Assembly (NCBI GenBank): GCA_943789355.1
Contig: CALSTU010000002.1
Location: 186,001-250,000 of the forward strand
From: UBA7430 sp002478765
GTDB lineage: Bacteria; Bacteroidota; Bacteroidia; Flavobacteriales; UBA7430
DNA length: 64,000 bases
Reading direction: 5' to 3'
Part shown: positions 1 through 9,339 of the stretch, piece after piece
How the letters are laid out: every line of letters begins with the position of its first letter
Numbering within the stretch: position 1 is the first letter of the stretch
Position numbers and translations under genes: made by a program
Notes under the pieces: generated by a model
Told to the model about the DNA's origin: nothing
Databases searched by the model: none
Seen by the model: only the letters and a program-made list of their open reading frames with translations

Positions 1-2036
1 GCTACGCCAAAGCTTCCTGTGTATTTAGGGATTTCTTGAGCCTCAACAGAGTCCTCTAACTCATGCAATCGGTTGTCTTTTAGCAAGCCTAAAACTTTTG
101 CGTTTACCACAACGGTATACTTAGATCTAAGTTCATCAACCCATTGATTTTGGAGACTTTCTTGAAAGTCTGAAATCACTAGACCCCTAACATCGTTGAG
201 TAATTTTGCCTGTTTGGGCAACAGGTCTTCAACATAAACTAGTTTAACGTTCTGATTGTCTTTAATGGGCTTTGACAGGCCCTGAACCCACGCAACTTGG
301 TCTACAAAATCATCATCACCTTTGGCGTATAGGCCATCCTCTACAACCATATTAAGTGAAGAGCGCTTGTTAATTTTGGCTTGAAGTTCTTCAAAATTTA
401 CAACCTTTTTTTTGAGCTGCTTGGCAACTTTTTTAGCAACCTTATCATTGAGGCAATTGATCACCTTAGCTTTAACACGTGGAGGCCACATGTAATTGTG
501 TTTGTTTGACTGAAAGTAAGTCTTCAATCCGGTTGTATCTTTAATCGCTTTTGACCAAACTCTTTCGTCCGTCAGTTCGTACAATAAAATACCGTCTCTG
601 TATTCTTTCATCAACAAACGGAAATCATCATATTTACGCTCGAGATTTGCATTTTCATAAATAATAATTTGCTCTTCTGACCATTTTGAATACGCATCGT
701 TTACCACAAATTGAACGTCATTAACTTTTGTTGCGGTTCTTTCAGATGCCAAAAGATAATCAACAAAATCTGACAACTTATAGGTCTTTTCGGCCAATGT
801 AAATAAAACCATTGAAGAACTCTTAAGAGGTCTCTTCAAAATGATTCTACCGGACAAAGGCTCCAACTGTAAATGGCTATATAAAGCAGCTAGTGCTAGC
901 TCATTTTCCTGATAGTCGTACTCCTCTTTTAATTGATTCACCAGAGAGCTTCGCTTCAATTGAGATCTGGAATCCTTTTCAACTCTAATTTTGAGCGCCA
1001 ACTTTTCCTCCTCAAAACTTCCCAGACCTTTGCGATCAATAAGCTTAATGATGTGCCAGCCGTATGGGCTTTGAACAGGTTTTGACAGTGCATTTTTTTG
1101 GGACAAACCAAAAGCAGTATTTTCGAAGGATTCTACCATTTTATTTGACCCAAACCAAGGCAGCTCGCCCCCGTTTGAAGCCGACTTTTTATCGTCAGAA
1201 TACTGCTTGGCCATTTCTTCGAAATTGGCATTTTCTTCAACAAGCTTTTTGTAAATGGCTTCAATTTTATTCTTTGCTAAACTTGTTTCAGAAGCTGACT
1301 CACCATCAGAATTCTTATCTTTCTTGACCATAATGTGAGCAACTTTTACTTCTCCACGAGAAGAACGAGTATCCGTTACTTTGAGAATGTGATATCCAAA
1401 ACGAGTTCTAATAATTTTTGAAACGCCACCTTTAGTGGTCGTAAAAGCTGCATTTTCAAAAGGGTACACCATGTATAATGCACTGAAATAGCCCAGATCA
1501 CCGCCATTAGCTTTTGCTGAAGGATCTTGTGAATAAGTACTTGCATAAGAAGAAAAGTCAGCACCTGCATTGATTTCAGATCTGAGTTTCTGAATCTTTA
1601 AATAAGCTTTGAGTGTATCCTCAGGAGATGCATTCTCCGGTAAAGAAATCAAAATATGACTGGCCCTTACTTCCGTTTGTAATCTGAGGTAAGCCTCTTC
1701 AATCAAACGCTCACCAATTTCAGTATCCACCAAATAAGGTTTCGCTAATTGTTTGCGATATCCTGCAAGCTCATTGATAAAAGCAGATTCCTGATCCATT
1801 CTTAAGGATTCAGCTTCTTTTACTTTTAGCTTAAAATTAACAAACAAATCCAAATACTCATCTATGGTTTTAGGATCGAGTGCATCACCAATCTGTCTAT
1901 TCTTGTTGTAGACACTTAAAAATTCTTCTACACGAACCTCTTCATTTGCAATGGTCAGAAGAGACTTGCTGGAATTTTGTGCAAAAGCATTTAAAGTCAC
2001 TGCTGCGATAAGCAACAAACGCATTACATTTTTCAT
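1..2036 (-). CDS. Periplasmic peptidyl-prolyl isomerase with two parvulin (PpiC) domains, partial
   Basis: The reading frame is open from an ATG at 2036 to the left edge, so the C-terminus lies outside the window (about 678 codons visible). It begins with a signal peptide (MKNVMRLLLIAAVTLNAFAQ). Two parvulin-type rotamase domains follow: one from about residue 123 (RASHILIS) to 217, and one from about 229 (VKVAHIMV) to 332, ending in the typical G-W-H-I-I-K-L strand. The long charged C-terminal part has no motif I recognise. The architecture resembles SurA/PpiD-type chaperones that help outer-membrane proteins fold in the periplasm; that role is inferred from the family. It lies 23 bp downstream of guaB on the same strand and is probably cotranscribed with it. 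Confidence 0.85.
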   Translation of the reverse strand, partial: MKNVMRLLLIAAVTLNAFAQNSSKSLLTIANEEVRVEEFLSVYNKNRQIGDALDPKTIDEYLDLFVNFKLKVKEAESLRMDQESAFINELAGYRKQLAKPYLVDTEIGERLIEEAYLRLQTEVRASHILISLPENASPEDTLKAYLKIQKLRSEINAGADFSSYASTYSQDPSAKANGGDLGYFSALYMVYPFENAAFTTTKGGVSKIIRTRFGYHILKVTDTRSSRGEVKVAHIMVKKDKNSDGESASETSLAKNKIEAIYKKLVEENANFEEMAKQYSDDKKSASNGGELPWFGSNKMVESFENTAFGLSQKNALSKPVQSPYGWHIIKLIDRKGLGSFEEEKLALKIRVEKDSRSQLKRSSLVNQLKEEYDYQENELALAALYSHLQLEPLSGRIILKRPLKSSSMVLFTLAEKTYKLSDFVDYLLASERTATKVNDVQFVVNDAYSKWSEEQIIIYENANLERKYDDFRLLMKEYRDGILLYELTDERVWSKAIKDTTGLKTYFQSNKHNYMWPPRVKAKVINCLNDKVAKKVAKQLKKKVVNFEELQAKINKRSSLNMVVEDGLYAKGDDDFVDQVAWVQGLSKPIKDNQNVKLVYVEDLLPKQAKLLNDVRGLVISDFQESLQNQWVDELRSKYTVVVNAKVLGLLKDNRLHELEDSVEAQEIPKYTGSFGV

Positions 2037-2059
2037 TACATTAAATTATATTTAAACTT

Positions 2060-3538
2060 CTATTTCCTACTGTAATTAGGAGCTTCTCTTGTAATTGTAA
2101 CATCGTGAGGGTGAGATTCCGTAACTCCAGCACTGGTGATACGCACAAACTGTGCCTTTTCTTTTAAAGCACTTATATTTTCGGAGCCACAGTAGCCCAT
2201 ACCCGCTCTCAAACCACCAACAAACTGGTACATCACTTCTGCCAAACTTCCTTTATAATCTACACGACCTACAATTCCTTCTGGAACTAATTTCTGAACA
2301 TCATCTTCAACATCCTGGAAGTAGCGATCTTTAGAACCTGCTTTCATGGCATCTATGGAGCCCATACCTCGGTACGATTTGTACTTACGTCCCTCATAGA
2401 TAATCGTCTCACCCGGAGACTCTTCTGTCCCAGCCAGTAAAGAACCTAGCATTACGGAGTCGGCACCTGCAGAAATAGCTTTTACAATGTCTCCCGTATA
2501 TCGAATACCTCCATCAGCAATAACTGGAACTCCAGAACCTTTTACGGCATCGGCAACCATCATAACAGCTGTTAATTGAGGTACACCAACACCTGCAACA
2601 ACACGAGTGGTGCATATAGATCCAGGTCCTATTCCTACTTTTAAACCATCAGCTCCCGCTTCAACCAGATATTTTGCGGCTTCTGCAGTGGCAATATTAC
2701 CAACAACGACATCCAAGTTTGCATGTTTGGATTTAATCAATTTCAAAGTATCAACCACACCCTTGGTGTGACCGTGTGCCGTATCAACAATAACCGCGTC
2801 AACTCCTGCTTCTACAAGCGCATCAACTCGATCAAGTGCATCTGGAGTTACGCCTACACCGGCAGCAACTCTTAGCCTACCGAACTTATCTTTATTGGCA
2901 TTGGGTTGAACGCGAACCTTAATGATATCTCTGTAAGTAATCAACCCAATTAAAATATTGTTGTCATCAACAACAGGTAGTTTTTCAATCTTGTGTTTTT
3001 GAAGGATCCCTTCTGCTTGTTCCAACGTTGTGTTTTCTTTGGTAACAACCAAATCATCTTTGGTCATCACATCTTCAATGGAAAGTTTGTCATTTTTAAC
3101 AAATCGCAAATCACGATTGGTCACGATACCTAATAATTTGGAATCCACATCTATAACAGGAATGCCTCCAATGCGAAACTCTTTCATCATACGCTTTGCA
3201 TCAGAAACTTTACATGTATGAGATAGGGTTACTGGATCCAATATCATACCAGACTCGGATCGCTTAACGGTGCGCACTTCCTTTGCCTGAGCTTCGATAC
3301 TCATGTTTTTATGTAATACCGCAATACCTCCCTCACGAGCTATAGCAATGGCCATATCCGATTCAGATACGGTATCCATAGCAGCGGATACGATAGGCGT
3401 ATTTAAGCTAATATTTCTTGAGAATTTTGAGGAGATATTTACATCTCTTGGTAATACTTCAGAGTAAGCAGGAATTAACAACACATCGTCGTAAGTTAGT
3501 CCTTCTCCGATGAATTTCTCTGTAGAATGAATGTCCAT
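2060..3538 (-). CDS. guaB: Inosine-5'-monophosphate dehydrogenase
   Basis: IMP dehydrogenase oxidises IMP to XMP with NAD+, the committed step of guanine nucleotide synthesis in the cytoplasm. The 492-residue length is normal for bacteria. The N-terminal TIM-barrel strand (GLTYDDVLLIPAYSEVLP) is followed by two CBS domains at about residues 97-205. The catalytic loop G-P-G-S-I-C-T-T-R places the nucleophilic Cys near residue 309, followed by the IMP phosphate-binding D-G-G-I-R motif and the flap Y-R-G-M-G-S. An ATG start fits the family N-terminus. A TAnnTTTG-type box lies about 30 bp upstream. The downstream neighbour is the parvulin-domain gene. Confidence 0.97.
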   Translation of the reverse strand: MDIHSTEKFIGEGLTYDDVLLIPAYSEVLPRDVNISSKFSRNISLNTPIVSAAMDTVSESDMAIAIAREGGIAVLHKNMSIEAQAKEVRTVKRSESGMILDPVTLSHTCKVSDAKRMMKEFRIGGIPVIDVDSKLLGIVTNRDLRFVKNDKLSIEDVMTKDDLVVTKENTTLEQAEGILQKHKIEKLPVVDDNNILIGLITYRDIIKVRVQPNANKDKFGRLRVAAGVGVTPDALDRVDALVEAGVDAVIVDTAHGHTKGVVDTLKLIKSKHANLDVVVGNIATAEAAKYLVEAGADGLKVGIGPGSICTTRVVAGVGVPQLTAVMMVADAVKGSGVPVIADGGIRYTGDIVKAISAGADSVMLGSLLAGTEESPGETIIYEGRKYKSYRGMGSIDAMKAGSKDRYFQDVEDDVQKLVPEGIVGRVDYKGSLAEVMYQFVGGLRAGMGYCGSENISALKEKAQFVRITSAGVTESHPHDVTITREAPNYSRK

Positions 3539-3568
3539 TAGGTTGCAATTTTAAATAATAATTGCGAG

Positions 3569-3576
3569 CAAATATA
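3569..3576 (-). promoter_or_regulatory. -7 box of a Bacteroidota-type promoter for guaB
   Basis: On the minus strand the sequence reads TATATTTG, a perfect match to TAnnTTTG, about 30 bp upstream of the guaB ATG. No good TTG was found 17-23 bp further upstream, so only half of the consensus is present. Confidence 0.5.
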
Positions 3577-3713
3577 CTAAAAATCATGGTGTAAATCATC
3601 ATCTAGAAAAGATAAAACTGCTTGAAAATCAATGAGGGTCAATTCATCGAATCAATTTAAAACATTTGCATAAGAATGCTTTGACAACAAACCAATACCT
3701 GGAAGATCTGTTT

Positions 3714-4988
3714 CTATTCGGATGTATTGCCTACCACGATTTCACAGAGATCTTCTTCTTTCAGATACTTATTCGCTAAGTCTTTCAAAAGATTCGCATC
3801 CAACTGATTGAGCATCTCTTGATAGCTATCGTAAAACTCAAAATCTGTTCCTTGAATGTGCATGTTCTTCAACAAGCTTATTTGAGCAAAGGGACCGTCA
3901 GCGGACTTTAAAATCTGACCCATGATGTAATTCTTCACCAAACTGAGTTCTTTTTCTGGAATCAACGCTTCTCTAAGACGTTTTAATTCAAGATAAATTT
4001 CTTGCAGTGCTAATTGCGTAGACTCCCCTTTCACCTCCGTAGAAATGCAAAAATAACCACATTCTTCTTGTTGCACACACATGGCGCCTATTCCATAGGT
4101 CAAACCCTTATCTTCTCGAATATTACTCATCAATCGAGAACCAAAATAACCGCCTAAAACTACAGACAAAAACTTTAAAGGCTGATAATCCTCGTGGTGG
4201 GTATTGAAACAGGATCGACCTATACGAATCGCTGATTGCATCGCCGCATCTTTAAACAGGTGCGTTTTTTCTGTTTTATGCACTGGGGAATAAACGTCCA
4301 ATGAATTTGAAGCTTTAAGTGCCCAAGTTCCCAAATATTCATTCAACATCGATTCAGTGTTGCTTGGAAGCATCCCCGCAATGTAAACGTTAAGGGCTGC
4401 GTTTTTATAATTTGCAGTATGAAAATCAACAAGATCCTGTCTGGTTATCCTATCAAAATCTTCGAGTGTTACAGAAAACCCATAAGGGTGTGTACCAAAC
4501 AAAGTGTTGAAAAAAGTATTTCGAGCAATGAACTCTACTTTTTCTGAATTGATTCTAAAACTCTGTTTTTTCTGGGCAAGAGCTATCTGAAACTCATCTT
4601 CCGGGAAAATCGGATTTTTTAGAGCATCAATGAATAGGGGCAGTACCTCATTAAAATATTTATTGAGGGTAAAGAGCGAAACTACTGCACGATCAGAATT
4701 CACATCCACCTGTGTGTAAGCACCATAAAAATCAAGACTTTCATGGATCTCTTCTCCTTTTTTATTGGCGGTTCCTTCTAGAAGCAAAGCATTGGTTAGA
4801 CTGGCCTGCAAGGCTTTATTTTGAATTTTACTCCCTGCTTCAAAAACCAAATCCAAACGACACAGCTCCTGCCCTCCTCCTTCCATAGCATAAACCTGGA
4901 GGTTGTTGGTCAATTGAAATCTTTTGGACACAATAAAATCAGGCATATTGATTTCCTGAAAATGCATTTCTTTTTTTCGATCTAACAT
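3714..4988 (-). CDS. M16 family peptidase-like protein, inactive partner subunit
   Basis: The 424-residue protein has the two-lobed M16 (pitrilysin/processing peptidase) layout: an N-terminal lobe with the strand LDLVFEAGSKIQN and a C-terminal lobe with the R/Y-type segment containing LMSNIREDKGLTYGI, which in this family supports the active site of the partner. The zinc motif H-x-x-E-H expected near residues 45-60 is absent (S-L-T-N-A-L-L-L-E-G there). M16 proteins of this kind usually form a heterodimer with a catalytic subunit, here the gene immediately upstream (6 bp gap). There is no obvious signal peptide. A second in-frame ATG lies seven codons downstream of the chosen start. Confidence 0.85.
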   Translation of the reverse strand: MLDRKKEMHFQEINMPDFIVSKRFQLTNNLQVYAMEGGGQELCRLDLVFEAGSKIQNKALQASLTNALLLEGTANKKGEEIHESLDFYGAYTQVDVNSDRAVVSLFTLNKYFNEVLPLFIDALKNPIFPEDEFQIALAQKKQSFRINSEKVEFIARNTFFNTLFGTHPYGFSVTLEDFDRITRQDLVDFHTANYKNAALNVYIAGMLPSNTESMLNEYLGTWALKASNSLDVYSPVHKTEKTHLFKDAAMQSAIRIGRSCFNTHHEDYQPLKFLSVVLGGYFGSRLMSNIREDKGLTYGIGAMCVQQEECGYFCISTEVKGESTQLALQEIYLELKRLREALIPEKELSLVKNYIMGQILKSADGPFAQISLLKNMHIQGTDFEFYDSYQEMLNQLDANLLKDLANKYLKEEDLCEIVVGNTSE

Positions 4989-4994
4989 TTCCTT

Positions 4995-6230
4995 CTATTT
5001 GGCATGATAATATAACGTATTGGAATTGGCCTTTCTAAAAACGTCCTGAGCAACATCCTTAATCTTTGAAGCCGTCACCCCTTCATAGAGGTCTATTTGT
5101 TTATTGACAAGGCTTGCATCACCCATCAGCTCAGAAGTAGCCAAATTAATGGCCTTATTCAATACATTTAGTTCTGAAAACTTATGTGCTGATATGGCTT
5201 TATTTTTAACCTTACGAAGTTCTTTTTCATCAACCAAAAACAGTTTAAGTTTCCCGATTTCAGCATCGATTCCTGCTTCCGCATCTTCCATGGAAACCCC
5301 TGGAGTCAGTTTACCCGCAAAATAAAACAACCCTTCATCCAATTCCCCTCCGATAAAGGCATCAATATCGCTAAACAATTTTTGATCTTTAACAAGGCTG
5401 TTGTACAATCGAGAAGAGTTACCCCGTGATAAAATGTCGGAGATCAAGTCGGTAGCAAAAAAATCAATGTCCGTTCGAGCACACATATGAAAAGCTTTAT
5501 AAATCACATCAACCGGCACATCTCTTTCAACCTTAAGCGTTCGCGCAGCCTCTTGACGTGGTTCTTTCGGAAGATCTCTTTTCGGTGTATCTCTTAACGG
5601 TATTGGGCCGAACCACTTTTCTGAAAGCAATTTTACATGATTTAGGTCTACATCACCTGCAACAACAAGTATGGCGTTATTGGGAGCATAATGCTTATAA
5701 AAGAAGTTTTTCACTTCCTCCATCGTTGCCTCTTCAATATGAGAGACTTCTTTGCCAATCGTCGGCCACTGGTAGGGATGCTTTTGATAGGCAAGTGGTC
5801 TTAAAAGCAAGTGAATGTCTCCATAAGGCTGATTCAAATAATTCTGTTTGAACTCTTCTATCACAACTTGTCTTTGAACTTCAAGACTTTTTGGTGTAAA
5901 AGCCAAACCCAACATTCGATCGGACTCCAAACGAAAAGCATGCTCCAAATTTTCTTTGGGTAAGGTGATGTAATAATTGGTGATATCATTAGAAGTAAAA
6001 GCGTTATTCTGACCCCCTGCTTTCTCAACCACCTCGTCATAATCGGAGATGTTAATCGAACCCCCAAACATCAAATGCTCAAACAAATGAGCAAATCCAG
6101 TACGCTCCGGACTTTCATCTCGAGCACCTACATCATAAAGTAAATTGAAGGCTACGATGGGGGTACTCTTATCTTGGTGAACAATAACTTTTAAGCCATT
6201 ATTCAATTCAAATCTTTCAAAATTTATCAT
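4995..6230 (-). CDS. M16 family zinc metallopeptidase, catalytic subunit
   Basis: The 411-residue protein carries the inverted zinc-binding motif H-L-F-E-H (about residues 48-52) and the downstream glutamate in V-I-E-E-F near residue 124, so it should be an active zinc peptidase. The N-terminus (FELNNGLKVIVHQDKSTP) matches processing-peptidase beta-type proteins. It is followed 6 bp later by a related gene lacking the zinc motif, the usual active/inactive pair. The substrate is not evident; no signal peptide is seen. The ATG start is separated by one base from the stop of the preceding transporter gene, suggesting cotranscription. Confidence 0.9.
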   Translation of the reverse strand: MINFERFELNNGLKVIVHQDKSTPIVAFNLLYDVGARDESPERTGFAHLFEHLMFGGSINISDYDEVVEKAGGQNNAFTSNDITNYYITLPKENLEHAFRLESDRMLGLAFTPKSLEVQRQVVIEEFKQNYLNQPYGDIHLLLRPLAYQKHPYQWPTIGKEVSHIEEATMEEVKNFFYKHYAPNNAILVVAGDVDLNHVKLLSEKWFGPIPLRDTPKRDLPKEPRQEAARTLKVERDVPVDVIYKAFHMCARTDIDFFATDLISDILSRGNSSRLYNSLVKDQKLFSDIDAFIGGELDEGLFYFAGKLTPGVSMEDAEAGIDAEIGKLKLFLVDEKELRKVKNKAISAHKFSELNVLNKAINLATSELMGDASLVNKQIDLYEGVTASKIKDVAQDVFRKANSNTLYYHAK

Positions 6231-6231
6231 G

Positions 6232-7485
6232 CTACAAATGTATCCAATCTAATTTTAGTGCTAGAAATAAAACAGTAAAACTCAACAAATAAATAATGCC
6301 CAAAATCGACAAGATGCGCATGAATAAATTCGGCTTTTCTTGAGCCGTTAAATCATCTGATAACACCAATTTAAAATTGACAATGGCGATGAGTGGGGCA
6401 ATGACAAATGAAATGATGGTTGCGAGATCAACTAAGGCTTTAAAATTTCCTAAAAAATTATTGATGACCACAAATCCACCAACAAGAACAATTGTGAGCC
6501 AAATTTTATACGTTTTAAATTCTTTACGCGTGGCTCCTAAAAGTAATGCTGTAGTTTCTGACATCGCTCTAGAGTAGCCGTCAAAGACTGTAATACACGT
6601 ACTAAACATCACCGAAAATGAAGAAATTGCTATAAAATAATAGGCTCCATCACCCATGGCACTGGTAAACATACCCACCACCTGATTGGCAAATACAGCA
6701 GAACTATTGGACAGCTCTGTTTCGGTTCCGTAAATTAAAAATGCACCCAATGTGATGAAACAAATGGATAGGCCTGCAGTAATCCAATATCCAATGTTAA
6801 ACTCTTTTAAAGTTTCTTTAAGCGTGGGTAAGTAATCTGTTTGTTTGATGCGCTCCAGAGTCCATATAGAATTCCAAGTAGAAAGGTCTACCGCTGTAGG
6901 CATCCAGCCCATTAGTGCGATCAGGAAAAATATATTTTTCTTATCCAGCTCAAGAGGAATCACCAGTTGATCCCAAGTTGCCACGGGGCCATGCCAGAGC
7001 GTCATTATGAAAGCCACGAGCGTAGAAATTAACAAAACCGAACCGATTAATTTAATCAAGCCATCCAACAGACTAAACTTACCACTTAGAAGTACAGCCA
7101 TACAAACGGCCATCAATAAAATAGAAGCTTCTGAGGGGTTTAATGGAAGCTGAAACAAGTTGATCATCAAACCAACACAAACATAGGTTACGGCTGCAGC
7201 AACGGTAAACATTGAAATTAGCGTGATCAACAGGTATAAAACAAGCATGCTTTTACCCAACTTGCGGTATCCATAAATCAAACTATTACCGGTCGCATTT
7301 GCATAACGTGACCCAAACTCAAAAAAAGGGTATTTTAAGACATTCGCCATCAAAGCAAAACCAATTAAAGCAAAGCCGTATTCCGCACCTGCTCTTGTCG
7401 ATTGAACAAGGTGGGATACACCGATTGCCGTTGTCGCAAATAAGATTCCAGGTCCCAGCGTTTTTAAAAATCTCTTTGTAAACAT
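6232..7485 (-). CDS. NRAMP-fold membrane transporter, divergent (lacks canonical metal-binding residues)
   Basis: A polytopic membrane protein of about 417 residues with roughly eleven hydrophobic segments. The N-terminal motif L-G-P-G-I-L-F-A-T-T-A-I-G places it in the NRAMP (SLC11) fold. In the first transmembrane segment the metal-binding D-P-G-N of classical Mn/Fe transporters aligns with G-V-S-H, and in TM6 the usual M-P-H is W-M-P-T-A. The cargo is therefore unlikely to be that of MntH and is left open. The frame is open up to 7614, but that part overlaps the preceding gene; the ATG at 7485 (MFTKRFLKTLGPG) fits the family N-terminus. It starts 22 bp after the nitronate monooxygenase-like gene. 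Confidence 0.8.
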   Translation of the reverse strand: MFTKRFLKTLGPGILFATTAIGVSHLVQSTRAGAEYGFALIGFALMANVLKYPFFEFGSRYANATGNSLIYGYRKLGKSMLVLYLLITLISMFTVAAAVTYVCVGLMINLFQLPLNPSEASILLMAVCMAVLLSGKFSLLDGLIKLIGSVLLISTLVAFIMTLWHGPVATWDQLVIPLELDKKNIFFLIALMGWMPTAVDLSTWNSIWTLERIKQTDYLPTLKETLKEFNIGYWITAGLSICFITLGAFLIYGTETELSNSSAVFANQVVGMFTSAMGDGAYYFIAISSFSVMFSTCITVFDGYSRAMSETTALLLGATRKEFKTYKIWLTIVLVGGFVVINNFLGNFKALVDLATIISFVIAPLIAIVNFKLVLSDDLTAQEKPNLFMRILSILGIIYLLSFTVLFLALKLDWIHL

Positions 7486-7507
7486 TGATGTGGGTGTTGA
7501 GTAATTA

Positions 7508-8464
7508 TTAGATCCTTTGAAGTTTAGATATCGTTTTGTGAAAATCTTCCATAATTTCTTTAACGATTTCATGAGCAGGCTTAATTTCTTGAATCGAAGA
7601 AGAAACTTGGCCAATTTCGAGCTCGCCCTCGTTCATATCTCCTTCAAACATACCCTTTTTGGCTCGTGCTCTCCCCAAAAGTGATTTTAAATCATCAGAC
7701 GTAGCCAGACGGGCATAAGCCGTTTGAATGTCATTGTAAAACTTATTCTTCAGCAAGCGAACGGGTGTAAGCTCTTTTAAAGTGAGCTCTGTAGAGCCCT
7801 CTTTTGCGTTAACTATTGCTTTCTTAAACGCAAGATGAGCCGAAGACTCAGGTGTCGCAACAAATCTAGAACCGACTTGAACAGCCTCGGCTCCCAGGGC
7901 AAAGGCAGCGGCCATGCTTTTCCCACAAGCGATCCCTCCAGCAGCAATAACCGGTATTTTTACAGCTTCTGTAATCAGGGGGACCAAACACATTGTGGTG
8001 GTCTCCTCTCTTCCATTATGACCTCCTGCCTCAAATCCTTCAGCAACCACAGCGTCAACTCCAGCAGACTCGGACTTTTGAGCGAATAAAACGTTTGAAA
8101 CTACATGAACGACTTTAATTCCGTGTTTTTTAAACGTGGATGTCCATTTTTTTGGGCTGCCGGCAGAAGTAAAAACAATCGGTACATTTTCCTCGATGAG
8201 GATGTTTACATGAGCTTCTATGCTTGGATAAAGAAGTGGCAAGTTTACGGCGAAAGGTTTGTCGGTCGCCTTTTTACATTTCTGTATTTGCGTTCTCAAC
8301 ACATCGGGGTACATGGAGCCTGCTCCGATAATTCCCAAGCCTCCTGCATGACTTACGGCTGAGGCCAATTCCCAACCACTACACCAAACCATACCCGCCT
8401 GAATAAGCGGATGTTTCACCCCAAACAATGCGGTTATCCTGTTGTCGAATGTCTTTCTTTTCAA
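7508..8464 (-). CDS. Nitronate monooxygenase / 2-nitropropane dioxygenase family flavoprotein
   Basis: TIM-barrel FMN enzyme of about 318 residues. Family marks are N-R-I-T-A-L-F-G-V-K-H-P-L-I-Q-A-G-M at the N-terminus, the glycine-rich A-G-G-L-G-I-I-G, the G-F-E-A-G-G-H-N-G segment carrying the proposed catalytic His, and the FMN phosphate-binding A-A-G-G-I-A and G-S-R-F. The related Bacteroidota proteins I know start just before N-R-I-T. No in-frame ATG exists there, so the TTG at 8464 (MKRKTFDNRIT) is proposed; another TTG at 8503 is possible. The family oxidises alkyl nitronates, but many members have unknown substrates. Probably in one transcript with the NRAMP-like and M16 genes. Confidence 0.88.
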   Translation of the reverse strand: MKRKTFDNRITALFGVKHPLIQAGMVWCSGWELASAVSHAGGLGIIGAGSMYPDVLRTQIQKCKKATDKPFAVNLPLLYPSIEAHVNILIEENVPIVFTSAGSPKKWTSTFKKHGIKVVHVVSNVLFAQKSESAGVDAVVAEGFEAGGHNGREETTTMCLVPLITEAVKIPVIAAGGIACGKSMAAAFALGAEAVQVGSRFVATPESSAHLAFKKAIVNAKEGSTELTLKELTPVRLLKNKFYNDIQTAYARLATSDDLKSLLGRARAKKGMFEGDMNEGELEIGQVSSSIQEIKPAHEIVKEIMEDFHKTISKLQRI

Positions 8465-8536
8465 GCCCAAACTCTTATTTAAGTTCCACTTTAGGTAAAT
8501 CAAATTATAATTCTGGATTTCAGAAATTTAAACCAT

Positions 8537-9262
8537 TTAATCCTTGCTTTCACGATGATTGATCGTCGTAAGTTTATCTCCTTCTCTCAACACGGTCTTG
8601 TAAAGGTCTCCATATTCAAATACTTCCATTTTCATTTGGATTCCTTTCTCCGAATAATAAAACCATTTACCGTGCTTAAGCCCCTTTTTGTAGGCTCCTT
8701 CGACTTTCTTTTTTGCAGACGGGTAATAACTTTTGTAAGGACCGTGAAGTTGATCCAAAACATAATAAGCTTTCAACAAAACCTTTCCAGTAGTCCCATA
8801 TTTCACCCATTCACCTTGTTTATTACCAGCCTTCCATTGGAGAAGTTCGGCCAAAGAACTGTCTGCGTAAAACATGCGCTCATCTCCTTCTTTCAAACCG
8901 TCTACATACCCATCGGTAGAAACTAAGTATCCGCGTGTGCTGAAATACTTCCACTGTCCTATTTTCTTTTTTCCATTGAACTGACCCAGTCCTTCTACAT
9001 TGCCGTTGGGCATAAACATCACCGCATCAGATATGCCTCCAGGAGTTTGATAGTTCCTCGTAGAAATCACTTTACCGTTCTGATCGTAGAAACGAAAAAC
9101 ACCAACTTCTTTACCGTCTTCAAAAGCACCTTCATAGCGCAAAGCGCCCCATGGATAGTTCTTAGACCAAATGCCTTGTCTCAAACCGTTTGTATCCGTT
9201 GTATTTTGAGCCACTAAAACATACGAGCTCAATAAGATGAGGAGTGTACCTATTTTTTTCAT
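8537..9262 (-). CDS. Secreted MORN-variant repeat protein
   Basis: A 241-residue protein with a clear signal peptide (MKKIGTLLILLSSYVLVAQ). The mature part consists of repeats of about 22 residues with the pattern G-x-W-x-x-Y-x-x-x-G-x-L/V-x-x-x-x-x-Y, for example G-Q-W-K-Y-F-S-T-R-G and G-K-W-F-Y-Y-S-E-K-G. This is the MORN-variant repeat found in exported Bacteroidota proteins and in YwqK-like proteins. No catalytic residues are apparent and no T9SS tail is present. The function is unknown. It lies 72 bp upstream of the flavoprotein gene on the same strand. Confidence 0.8.
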   Translation of the reverse strand: MKKIGTLLILLSSYVLVAQNTTDTNGLRQGIWSKNYPWGALRYEGAFEDGKEVGVFRFYDQNGKVISTRNYQTPGGISDAVMFMPNGNVEGLGQFNGKKKIGQWKYFSTRGYLVSTDGYVDGLKEGDERMFYADSSLAELLQWKAGNKQGEWVKYGTTGKVLLKAYYVLDQLHGPYKSYYPSAKKKVEGAYKKGLKHGKWFYYSEKGIQMKMEVFEYGDLYKTVLREGDKLTTINHRESKD

Positions 9263-9339
9263 AGAAATAATTTAATCAACTAAAAATAGTCATTCTGTTT
9301 TAGTAAGCAAAACAGAAGTGTTATCGCATGTACATACCT

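Noticed and set aside
7486..7614. N-terminal extension of the NRAMP-like protein (basic Lys/Leu-rich)
   Set aside because: It overlaps the end of the flavoprotein gene in another frame, and the family N-terminus fits the ATG at 7485.
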